DNA from: Siphonodentalium dalli
Taxonomy: Eukaryota; Mollusca; Scaphopoda; Gadilida; Siphonodentaliidae
Reading direction: 5' to 3'
DNA length: 64,000 nucleotides
NCBI GenBank assembly: GCA_032622095.1
Contig: CP136062.1
Coordinates: 154,750,875 to 154,814,874 of the forward strand
Position numbers and translations under genes: made by a program. Position 1 is the first letter of the stretch. Every line of letters begins with the position of its first letter. Shown piece after piece: positions 55,815 to 64,000 of the stretch. The notes below the pieces were generated by a model. It was not told the origin of the DNA and did not search any database. It worked only from the letters and a program-made list of their open reading frames with translations.

Positions 55815-56250
55815 AACAACTCGTTTCGTCTGGCGGGCTGTTTATTTGTGCTCAGCACGCGTTGTAAAATGTGTTATGCTCGTATGCAAATTCACTTGGT
55901 ATTTAGGTTGACACGTTTGTTACATAACAGCGGTCCAAACCTACCATACAAAACATGTATGCTAGTCTACATTTAAAACATGGTACATTTTATCTTGCAG
56001 AAGAACAGAAAAATCAGATTGGTAAGTACACGCCAAATACATTGCTGTCATAGCAGACTTTTCAAATAACCCGGGTGTGGAGGGTCCAATTTGACACCAA
56101 TTAATAAGAAAATTCACAAAATGTTTGCAATCACCATAATTCGAATCACACAGGCATCGCAAAAATTCACAAAATCGATATAGGTAATACTTTGAAACGA
56201 TTGCAAATGCTCTTTATTAGATAACGCTTCTGGGCGACGGAAGTATATAT
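55815..56250. other. Intergenic, no gene
   Basis: Related by short blocks (AACGCGAGCACCATAATCCC-type and GCATCGCAAAAATTCACAAA) to sequence near 53770-53880, so probably a decayed repeat. Confidence 0.3.
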
Positions 56251-57682
56251 ATAAACACGCTTTATAAGAGGCTATCACTTTAAGTATGTAAACACGCTTT
56301 ATAAGAGACTATCACTTTAAGTATGTAAACACGCTTTATAAGAGGCTATCACTATAAGTATGTAAACACGCTTTATAAGAGGCTATCACTATAAGTATGT
56401 AAACACGCTTTATAAGAGGCTATCACTATAAGTATGTAAACACGCTTTATAAGAGGCTATCACTATAAGTATGTAAACACGCTTTATAATAGGCTATCAC
56501 TATAAGTATGTAAACACGCTTTATACGAGGCTATCACTATAAGTATGTAAACACGCTTTATAAGAGGCTATCACTATAAGTATGTAAACACGCTTTATAA
56601 GAGGCTATCACTATAAGTATGTAAACACGCTTTATAAGAGGCTATCACTATAAGTATGTAAACACGCTTTATAAGAGGCTATCATTATAAGTATGTAAAC
56701 ACGCTTCATAAGAGGCTATCACTTTAAGTATGTAAACACGCTTTATAAGAGGCTATCACTTTAAGTATGTGAACACGCGTTATAAGAGGCTATCACTTTA
56801 AGTATCTAAACACGCTTTATAAGAGGCTATCACTTTAAGTATGTAAACACGCTTTATAAGAGGTTATCACTTTAAGTATGTAAACACGCGTTATAAGAGG
56901 CTATCACTTTAAGTATGTAAACACGCTTTATAAGAGGCTATCACTTTAAGTATGTAAACACGCTTTATAAGAGGCTATCACTTTAAGTATGTAAACACGC
57001 GTTATAAGAGGCTATCACTTTAAGTATGTAAACACGCTTTATAAGAGGCTATCACTTTAAGTATGTAAACACGCTTTATAAGAGGCTATCACTTTAAGTA
57101 TGTAAACACGCTTTATAAGAGGCTATCACTTTAAGTATGTAAACACGTGTTATAAAAGGCTATCACTTTAAGTACGTAAACACGCTTTATAAGAGGCTAT
57201 CACTTTAAGTATGTAAACACGCTTTATAAGAGGCTATCACTTTAAGTATGTAAACACGCGTTATAAGAGGCTATCACTTTAAGTATGTAAACACGCTTTA
57301 TAAGAGGCTATCACTTTAAGTATGTAAACACGCTTTATAAGAGGCTATCACTTTAAGTATGTAACACGCTTTATAAGATGCTATCACTTTAAGTATGTCG
57401 ACACGCTTTATAAGAGACTATCACTTTAAGTATGGAAACACGCTTTATAAGAGACTATCACTTTAAGTATGTAAACACGCTTTATAAGAGGCTATCACTT
57501 TAAGTATGTAAACACGCTTTATAAGAGGCTATCACTTTAAGTATGTAAACACGCTTTATAAGAGGCTATCACTTTAAGTATGTAAACACGCTTTATAAGA
57601 GGCTATCACTTTAAGTATGTAAACACGCTTTATAAGAGACTATCACTTTAAGTATGTAAACACGCTTTATAAGAGGCTATCA
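56251..57682. repeat. Satellite, 37-bp unit, about 39 copies
   Basis: Unit TAAACACGCTTTATAAGAGG then CTATCACTTTAAGTATG. The left third mainly has CACTATAAG and the right two thirds CACTTTAAG, with two CACTTTAAG units at the far left. ACACGCGTTATAAG variants are spaced about 110-150 bp (three to four units) apart on the right. Confidence 0.96.
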
Positions 57683-57734
57683 TGCACTTGTTAGCTGACA
57701 ACTTCCTCTTATCTGGCCATCACTATATCACATA

Positions 57735-58754
57735 TTAAAGGCACGGGCGGCGTTCGTTGCAGAAATATTCATATTTGTTCAAATCGCCATCACAGAAGGA
57801 CTATTTAGGAGATAAACATACCCTGTTGAGTTGTACATTCTGGGATTCGAGCATGAAAACAGTTTGTGAACGAGCCGGCTTGCCGGCGAGTTCACAAACT
57901 GTTTTCATGCTCGAATCCCAGAATGTACAACGAAACAGGGTACGTTTATCTCCATTGTAATTCAATCTAGCAAGGAATTTGCAAAAAAAATGTATAAAAA
58001 GTATCATTTAGTCATTTTCATGACACGAATCGAGACTTTCATTTCGCCGTTGTCACCGTGCACAAATCATTGGGTTTGTCCATTGCGTTACTCGGAACAC
58101 TGCTCCGTAACCATTTCCTGTGGGGCGGGTTGGCTCGTTTCGCTACTCCGTTCTGCGCCGATCAAATTGTACCGTGCTACATTCAGATTTGATGCACGCT
58201 GAAGCGGCCGATGTCGGTGAATCGAAAACGAAAGTTAGCCGCTCTCGGCCAATCAGAATGCTTGATTTTAGTGACAAATACTCAATTGAATTACAATACA
58301 ATATATATATAGTTTTCTTCATATGCCAAACATAATCAGCGCGTAAATAGTGTATTGTCGTCAAGACGTACGATGGTGTACGTAAACAAGAGCCTGCTCG
58401 TGTTAAAGAAGTTGTGCTTCTGTTTACATAACACAGCGCAATTCTATTGGTTAATCACACAAAATGATATAAACGCTCTTTAGTATTTCCATATCAGGAA
58501 AACAGTAACAAATAACCTTCTTTATATTTACCATATCCGGATCTAAACAAAAGCCTGGACACGTAACGTTTTTTGCTTTTGTTTACATAACAAATGAAAA
58601 CAAATTGACAATACCATACTGTTTATGTCATATTTCTGATTAGTATAAGAACAAGGTCTGTCTATATTTTACTATTCTGTCTGTTTATGGCGGTTTTTGA
58701 CGGAGCTGAATATTTTAACAGCATACCCACCGCCAACGCCGCCCGTATCTTTAA
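57735..58754. mobile_element. K-family MITE (TTAA-flanked) carrying an insertion
   Basis: TTAAAGGCACGGGCGGCGTT at the left and AACGCCGCCCGTATCTTTAA at the right. Its right half (58330-58754) aligns with the shorter copy at 63446-63938. About 500 bp of additional sequence (about 57800-58320) is present here, including a long hairpin. Confidence 0.78.
57807..57953. other. Near-perfect 147-bp palindrome
   Basis: The arm GGAGATAAACATACCCTGTT...GAATCCCAGAATG...is mirrored by the right arm ending in GTTTATCTCC, around the centre GCCGGCTTGCCGGC (57879-57892). Only a few mismatches over about 73 bp. Both strands therefore show related short frames, neither of which is a gene. Confidence 0.88.
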
Positions 58755-58820
58755 TTGTCTCAATGGTCCGCTCGCATTATATCCCTGTATAGAAAACGAG
58801 TCAACTCGGACAGGGCGTCA

Positions 58821-59002
58821 TTAACAACCCTTTCACGACGGGAGCTGCGCTGGTGCAGCATTACATATCATGTGCCAGTGCATTATCATATATATGCGAG
58901 TATCCCATAGGGACATTGGAGCCTCGCATACATATAAATCAATGCACTGGCACACGGCTTTCGCAACATTTCAGAAAGCTCTAATCACGGAAGGGTTAAC
59001 AA
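58821..59002. mobile_element. TTAA-flanked hairpin MITE (H-family type 2, short)
   Basis: CCCTTTCACGACGGGAGCTG at the left and AATCACGGAAGGG at the right, with TTAACAA on both sides (58821-58827 and 58996-59002). One hairpin survives (GTGCCAGTGCATTATCATAT ... TCAATGCACTGGCACA). Confidence 0.8.
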
Positions 59003-60250
59003 CCTAGGATATTCTCTAATAATGAGTTGGTGACAAGCCACAATATGAAACACCAGTCTATTTATCTAAAGTGTTGGATATCACCTCACCCAGAAATGGC
59101 GCCATTTGTTTGGTCGAGAGCTGTGTCCTATATGGTGATGTGTTGTTCTAAATTTAGCACATGCTCTACTATACTTGTATATTCTCGTTCTAAATTTAGC
59201 ACACTACTATACCAAACTCGCAGGCAGAAAGCAATGTACAGAGTCAACAATCTCGAGAAGAGATATACATAGATGGCTGCGGATACACGTACCACAGTAG
59301 CGATGCATAGTAGGTGTGGCAATTTATTATGGTGGAGTTTGGTGACAATTGGTTGTCATAATTAATATGCCATATCAAGCCATGTCACTCTCTGCAAATT
59401 CGCACACAGAGTCTACCACGCTCTACCAGCGACGGTCGATGTCTCAAGGATGTATCTACCTGAATGTCTTGTCGATGTTGATCTTTACTCAACACGCAGT
59501 GTTATATTTTGCATGCTAACACACAAGTCCACTTGATAACTTAATGAATAACCCATCTCAACAGCCATGATTGTTGTTACTAATGAAATTAGTATAAGTA
59601 GATAAACATGCATGCATTGAGATCATATAAAAAAAACGTACCACAATAGTGATATATGTGAGTCAATGAGGAATTGCCACCAGGCCACGGCCAAACACAA
59701 TTCTGGACGATCTATCGTGCAATTATATATATCGTCGTGAATACAATTTAGCAAAACGTAATGAGTAGAGATCAACCTTGGTGAAAAGCAATGGTTAATT
59801 GGTCCAGTCGGCTCATTGTGCGGAAAATCAGCGGGCGACATGGATAGCTATGGCACAGAATTATGACGGACCAATTGTCACCAAACTCCACCATAATAAA
59901 TTGTCACACCTACCATGCCATCGCTACTGTGGTACGTGTGTCCGCAGCCAATGTGTCCAGCAATTTACTAAGGCGTGTCCAAAAAAAATAAAATTAATGT
60001 GAACAAATTGGTCACAGGAATGTCAAATTGCGAAGTGGCATCAATCGGTTGAATTGTGGTACATGTGGTTTCGGGGTTTCGTGCATTCAAAAGAATATCT
60101 AAATACTGCGCATGCGCCTTTAGGGTTATATAACTAGATTTCAACACATTCATCCGACGATTATGTTTCTCTTAAACTGTTTATGATTTATCGGTACTGG
60201 ATAACCATATTTGTTCTCAGAAAATCGAGTGAATTAGCATTAAAAAAATG
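59003..60250. repeat. R-family interspersed repeat, copy 2
   Basis: Blocks match 32735-33910 in order. Within this copy, 59275-59365 and 59870-59955 are inverted repeats of each other (ACACGTACCACAGTAGCGAT and ATCGCTACTGTGGTACGTGT), so the element is a foldback of about 0.7-1 kb. Confidence 0.65.
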
Positions 60251-60847
60251 TGAAATAATGACAGTCGTGGACAGTTGAAACCGGTTTCATTGATAAAGTC
60301 GAACCTTGCCATGAGCGAGTTCATCACTTGCACTAAACAACATGATCACCGCCCATGTACTGGCATTCATTTCATAAGATAAACGAGCGTAACATACGTA
60401 ATGAAAAGGTGCAGCGTATCCTACGTAATGAATAGGTGCAATGGAACCTGGCATAACCACAGGCTCCTGGGGGAAATACCAGTGACGGGTATAGTCTATA
60501 CTGGTATTTTATTACCCCCCCCCAGGGACCTGTGGCACAACAGCGCGTTCTATTTCGATTTTTACACGACTTACTTATTGGTGTTATTCGCGAGGGAATG
60601 CAACAAGACGCTGAACACCCACATCGAATAATTTTTTTTGCAAAAAACAAATCTCGATACTCAGGGAATTCTTTGGTAATCACTACCATGTAGAATTGCT
60701 GTAACTTTACAGTGTAGAAACGTATTAAGCCATGACGCCAATCTCACTCATGATTTATCTGTTTAAAGCTAACCCTTTGCGTCAAATTAACTACTCCTAC
60801 ATGGAGGAGATTACTGGATACCCAAAACATTAATAAAATAATCTAAC
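60251..60847. other. Intergenic with a hairpin
   Basis: CCACAGGCTCCTGGGGG...ATACCAGT (60458-60484) pairs with ACTGGTAT...CCCAGGGACCTGTGG (60500-60535). Nearby, TACGTAATGAAAAGGTGCAG is directly repeated as TACGTAATGAATAGGTGCAA (about 60396-60442). No gene. Confidence 0.5.
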
Positions 60848-61172
60848 TTAAAACCTGGGTATAAAATAATAAATATGAATCGATAACCCTTGTCTGGAAA
60901 CGCTTCTATCAATTAATATTGAATTTATTTCGAATTTCTGGCATCATATACAAACAATCAATTTGAAACACGTTACGACTCGTTTTCGTTGGGAGCATAG
61001 CATGCGGCATAACTCTATTTAAAAAAAATAGATACGAAAAAATGTCCTCTTGATTATCGCATTATATAAGAAAATATCGATACAAAATCAACATGAATGA
61101 TAGAAGCGTTTCCGGGCAGGTGTCAACGTCTCATATTTATTATTTTACAGCCCGGAAACTATATAAAACGTA
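60848..61172. mobile_element. P-family foldback MITE
   Basis: Left TATAAAATAATAAATATGAA...GGAAACGCTTCTATCA is inverted at the right as TGATAGAAGCGTTTCCGGGC...CATATTTATTATTTTACAG. No ORF. It lies about 40 bp upstream of the candidate exon at 61215. Confidence 0.7.
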
Positions 61173-61214
61173 TTTAGGAAGAGATCATCCATCTGTGTCT
61201 CTCCACTGTTTCAG

Positions 61215-61309
61215 AATTTCTTCGGGCGACATTGGCACTTAGATTTTCAACAGAAACAGCGATACCACCAGAGAAACTAACTTCGGTGTATGCCTCTTAC
61301 TGTGAGCAG
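61215..61309 (+). CDS. Probable second exon of the host membrane-protein gene
   Basis: This is a 95-nt segment with a strong acceptor (TCTCTCCACTGTTTCAG before 61215) and a near-consensus donor (GAGCAG|GTAAGT after 61309). Entering in the phase left by the exon ending at 36842 (one base, G), the joined frame is open throughout: E-FLRATLALRFSTETAIPPEK, then LTSVYASYCEQ. It ends on a codon boundary (phase 0). It would encode the first extracellular residues after the transmembrane helix. The pattern is faintly reminiscent of the start of a SEA domain, but the segment is too short to say. Linkage to 36047-36842 is inferred from phase and strand only; other exons may lie between. Confidence 0.5.
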
Positions 61310-61815
61310 GTAAGTCGTGTGTATAACCAGGTAAATCGTGCTGCTCTCAGGGACGTGGCTAGTGGTAAGCGACAGTGGGGGGGGGGGGTCCAACTGCACC
61401 CCCGAAATAGATTTAAATCCAATGAATATGCAACCCCCGCCCTGGGTTGGAACTTTCAAACTGGTACCGTGGTACCTCAAATTTGCAAATTTCCAACATG
61501 ACACCCAACAAGGTTGGAAAATTTCCAACTGACGGCGAATTGAAATCAAAATTTTAACCAAAATAGAAAAATATCATGCTGTTAGACTAAAAACAACACG
61601 TTTTTCACTGATTACTGGTTGGAAAATCAAACAATGACAACAGTTTCAACCTATATATGCTGTAAAATTTCCAACTAATGATGTGTCAGGCATTAAATCC
61701 CTAACTGTTGGAAATTTTGACCAAAGTTAACACAATACAGTTTGAACATTATAATGGAATAATTACATCCACCATACATTTCTATATATTTTTGCCATTA
61801 GTTTCCAAAAATATA
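61310..61815. other. Intronic or intergenic; repeat traces
   Basis: AGGGACGTGGCTAGTGG and a G12 run at 61346-61390 match the AGGGACGTGGC family at 39.8 kb. TTGGAAA/TTTCCAAC words recur (61449-61705). Small frames here are not supported. Confidence 0.35.
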
Positions 61816-61816
61816 T

Positions 61817-61930
61817 TTAACCCTTCCATGACTGGAGTAGCCTGAAATTTTGCGAAAACCCTGTACCATAGGGAACCTCGCATATTGTAGAGAAAACATT
61901 GGCCTAAAATTGGCCTACCTTGACATTGTA
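61817..61930. mobile_element. H-family type 2 remnant
   Basis: TTAA then CCCTTCCATGACTGGAG, AAATTTTGCGAAAACCCTGT and a rearranged hairpin stub. Close to the remnant at 14588. Confidence 0.6.
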
Positions 61931-62330
61931 AGCCAGTGGGAGATTTTCGTTTCGTCTCTTTCTTATATGCTTTCTTCGCTTCGAACAATTCTATCAATAA
62001 AGACTTGTCGTTTGGATGTTCTTGTATTTGCTTGATAACAATTTCCATATTTTCCTTCAACTGTTTGCACTTACTGTCAAACCATGCACGTTTTCTTCTG
62101 AGTTTATTGTTGTTTACGATTATTCTCGATGCAAATTGATTGAGTAATATAAATAACTCGTTCAAGTGGCAGGTTGCCGCTTCTGTGCGTTCAGCGTTTT
62201 CCGCGTAAATTGCATGAATTTGTTTTGTGCACGAGGTTTGTAGAGTATTCCTCGTGCTGTATATCAACTGTTCTCGAACCGACTTAGGGTGGATACACAC
62301 ATGCATGTAATGTCTGTATGTAAAATCCAT
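61931..62330 (-). pseudogene. LINE fragment, linker between endonuclease and RT
   Basis: The minus-strand frame contains NNKLRRKRAWFDSKCKQLKE, then ELFEAKKAYKKETKRK. This is the basic RAWFxxxC...KKAYKK linker that joins endonuclease and RT in many APE-type LINEs (compare RAWFTEDC...RKAYKKSKRR in LINE-A near 4200). The frame then runs into H-family MITE sequence, so the fragment is truncated at its 3' side. Confidence 0.72.
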
Positions 62331-62444
62331 GTATTTTACATGGTCACACCAATCATTGATAGCATTAATCGCCTGCGCGCGATCGTTCCATTTTAACAGG
62401 CGAGACCAGTGAGTAGTTTTTAGCCAAAATCAAACTAACTGTTA

Positions 62445-62757
62445 TCAAGAGATTTCAGGCCAGTCATAAACATGACTTTTTTCATGGGTGCCGAAATAAA
62501 TAAATCCTGTCTGATATATGTTGCTGTTTTTCACGAGTTTTAGTTCATTTCGAAAAGTGGATTTGAGTCCGTCGATTTTATACTTGATTTGTTTCTCGTC
62601 ATTTCTTGGAAACAGGGTCATCCAAAATAAAAATGAAATGTGCAGACTTTTGAAGCTCTTTTAGCACGATTGTGATACATGAGTGTTTAATGTCCCACAC
62701 ACTGACTCCCAATTTGATCTCGTCCAGCAAAACCCGAACGGCTCTCTGGCTCCTCAT
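62445..62757 (-). pseudogene. MADF-like domain remnant, frameshifted
   Basis: Two overlapping minus-strand frames together resemble a MADF (Adf-1/Myb-SANT-like) DNA-binding domain. The first (62599-62757, 52 residues) has LLDEIKLGVSVWDIKH, like the family pattern LI..V...P.LWD. The second (62445-62621, 58 residues) has KQIKYKIDGLKSTFRNELK, like the K..LR..F.RE.K helix, followed by a region ending YDWPEIS. A +1 shift in the overlap (62599-62621) separates them. Both are too short for a standard ORF cut-off. It could be an exon pair, a host pseudogene, or a remnant of a transposon-borne MADF gene as in PIF/Harbinger elements. Confidence 0.42.
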
Positions 62758-62799
62758 TTTGGAAGTGCTATATTAATACACATGCACTGCCAAAAATAT

Positions 62800-63340
62800 T
62801 TTCTCAATTCAGGAAAAAAAAAATCTTGAAATGAGATATTATCTTGGGAGAATAGCTAGAAAAATAAGAAAAAACATATTTTCTAGGTCAAGAAATGAAA
62901 GGGTGGGAAAATTTCTTGTCTGAGAAAATTTCTTGTCTGAGAAAACACAGTAATCTTAGTAAGAAAATCCTAGTAAAAAAATCTTAGTATAGATTTTTTT
63001 TCTTAATGTAGGAAAGATTGTTTTTCTCACATAAGTTTATTTTTCTTGAAATAAGATAAGTTTAAGATACTGCGATTATCTTGGGAGAATAGCTAGAAAT
63101 TTAAGAAAGCTATACAATTAATCTAGAACAAGAAATTATATTTTCTATAGTTAGAAATATCGTCAAGATATTTTTTCTTAAGTGATGCCAATTTTTTCTA
63201 GAATGAGATTTTCTCAAGCAGGAAAATAAATCTAAGTAAGGAAAACAAGTTTTCTTAACTAGGAATATTTTCCCCAATTAGGAAAGATATATTAGAAAAC
63301 AATTCTTAATTAAGAAAAACATTTAATTTTAAATTAATAT
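62800..63340. repeat. AT-rich degenerate repeat of TTTTCT/AGAAAA words
   Basis: Dozens of variants of TTTTCTTNANNNAGAAAA, e.g. GGGAGAATAGCTAGAAA twice (62848 and 63083) and TTTCTTGTCTGAGAAAA twice (62910-62945). Many are short inverted pairs. No coding. Confidence 0.65.
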
Positions 63341-63445
63341 ATAATTTCAATTGTGTTTTTAAATATACAATTGACATTTATTCTGAATATAAAAACTTCT
63401 TTGTAAATATCATTGTTAAATGTATAATAGAGACAATAAGGGGGC

Positions 63446-63938
63446 TTAAAGGCACGGGAGGCCTTATAGTTGTCAAAAATATTCATATTTGTTTCAATCA
63501 CCGTAAACAGAAAAACATTAAAACGCATACAGTTTTGTTCATATATACCATGACCATCGCGTAAACAGCATGCTATCATAAAGACCTACCTAAGCAGGAG
63601 CCTGATTGTGTTACAGAAGGCAGCACAGTGTTACTGGCTAATCACACACAAATGATATAAATGCTCTTTATTCGTTCCATATCAAAATTCAGCAACATTG
63701 AACGCTCTTTATGTTTACCATCATAATATAAACAAACACCAGGAAAGTACCTTTTTATGCTTTTGTTTACATAAGAATGGTCAAGCATATGACAATAACA
63801 TACTGTTTATGCGATATTTCTTATTTGTATACGGACAAAGTCTGTCTGCATTTTAATATTCTTTCTGTTTGTGGCGGTTTTTGACCGGTGGAAATATTTT
63901 CACAGCATACCCACCGCCAAGGCCTCCCGTACCTTTAA
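63446..63938. mobile_element. K-family MITE (TTAA-flanked), short copy
   Basis: TTAAAGGCACGGGAGGCCTT at the left and AAGGCCTCCCGTACCTTTAA at the right; TTAA at both ends. The body aligns with 58330-58754 of the longer copy (TTTTGTTTACATAA, CATACTGTTTATG, GGCGGTTTTTGAC). No ORF. Confidence 0.82.
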
Positions 63939-64000
63939 ACTTTAAATATCAACAATATTTCGTTACAGTTATGGGTTTCTAAAATTGCAAGTGGCCAAAC

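Noticed and set aside
57757-58007. Two opposing ORFs of 67-68 codons with nearly the same sequence (SSMKTVCE...SQTVFMLES)
   Set aside because: They arise because the region is a palindrome; each strand reads the same arm.
62310-62342. Short palindrome around CATGTAAAATCCATGTATTTTACATG
   Set aside because: Probably a chance AT-rich palindrome; no second copy or flanking structure was seen.
1-64000. tRNA, rRNA or snRNA genes
   Set aside because: None recognised by eye on either strand; a covariance-model scan would be needed to exclude short or diverged ones.

Overview
This is an animal (eukaryotic) genomic window, about 60% AT or more, dominated by transposable elements and satellite-type repeats. 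No rRNA, tRNA or bacterial-type operon was recognised. A molluscan or other lophotrochozoan marine invertebrate is plausible: the LINEs resemble APE-type elements of such animals, and one interspersed repeat near 40.6-40.8 kb resembles a repeat I associate with molluscs. The sequence alone does not fix the species.

Layout. 0.3-0.95 kb: GC-rich minisatellite. 1.9-7.0 kb: a decayed minus-strand LINE (LINE-A) with an L1-type ORF1 and a broken endonuclease/RT ORF2. A 2808-bp block containing its ORF1 and 5' region is tandemly duplicated (about 5076-7883 and 7884-10691). 10.57-13.69 kb: a 5'-truncated CR1/Jockey-type LINE (LINE-B) with a perfect 12-bp target-site duplication, sitting inside a MITE. 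13.85-14.31 kb: a 460-bp hairpin-bearing MITE, with a second copy at 25.5-26.0 kb. 16.0-19.7 kb: LINE-C, with an intact 1130-codon endonuclease/RT ORF, the best preserved coding sequence here. 22.7-30 kb: LINE 3' fragments, foldback MITEs, a 1.2-kb array of an 11-bp unit and a 1.1-kb array of a palindromic 46-bp unit. 31-32.2 kb: two TTAA-flanked hairpin MITEs. 36.0-36.8 kb: an exon of a probable host gene for a single-pass membrane protein. 36.96-38.82 kb: a non-autonomous Helitron with canonical ends. 39.5-41.8 kb: a TIR element. 46.7-48.2 kb: a 1.5-kb structure bounded by 63-bp inverted repeats and holding a LINE remnant and a minisatellite. 49.2-51.4 kb: a 38-bp satellite with a 571-bp higher-order period. 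53.4-55.8 kb: nested TIR elements. 56.25-57.7 kb: a 37-bp satellite. 57.7-63.9 kb: further MITEs, a second probable host exon (61215-61309) and a frameshifted MADF-like remnant.

How it fits together. The only host-gene candidate is on the plus strand: exon 36047-36842 (Ser/Arg-rich cytoplasmic tail plus transmembrane segment) ends in phase 1, and exon 61215-61309 has strong splice signals and continues the frame. If they are joined, most of the right half of the window is one 24.4-kb intron filled with repeats. Everything else is retrotransposons, DNA-transposon derivatives, a Helitron and satellites. Nested insertions give a partial chronology: MITE, then LINE-B, then the 2.8-kb tandem duplication. 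I found no convincing undescribed biochemical system. The most unusual signals are a hairpin cassette shared by MITEs with different ends, a satellite grown from a MITE terminus, and a degenerate 2A-like motif at the start of LINE-C.
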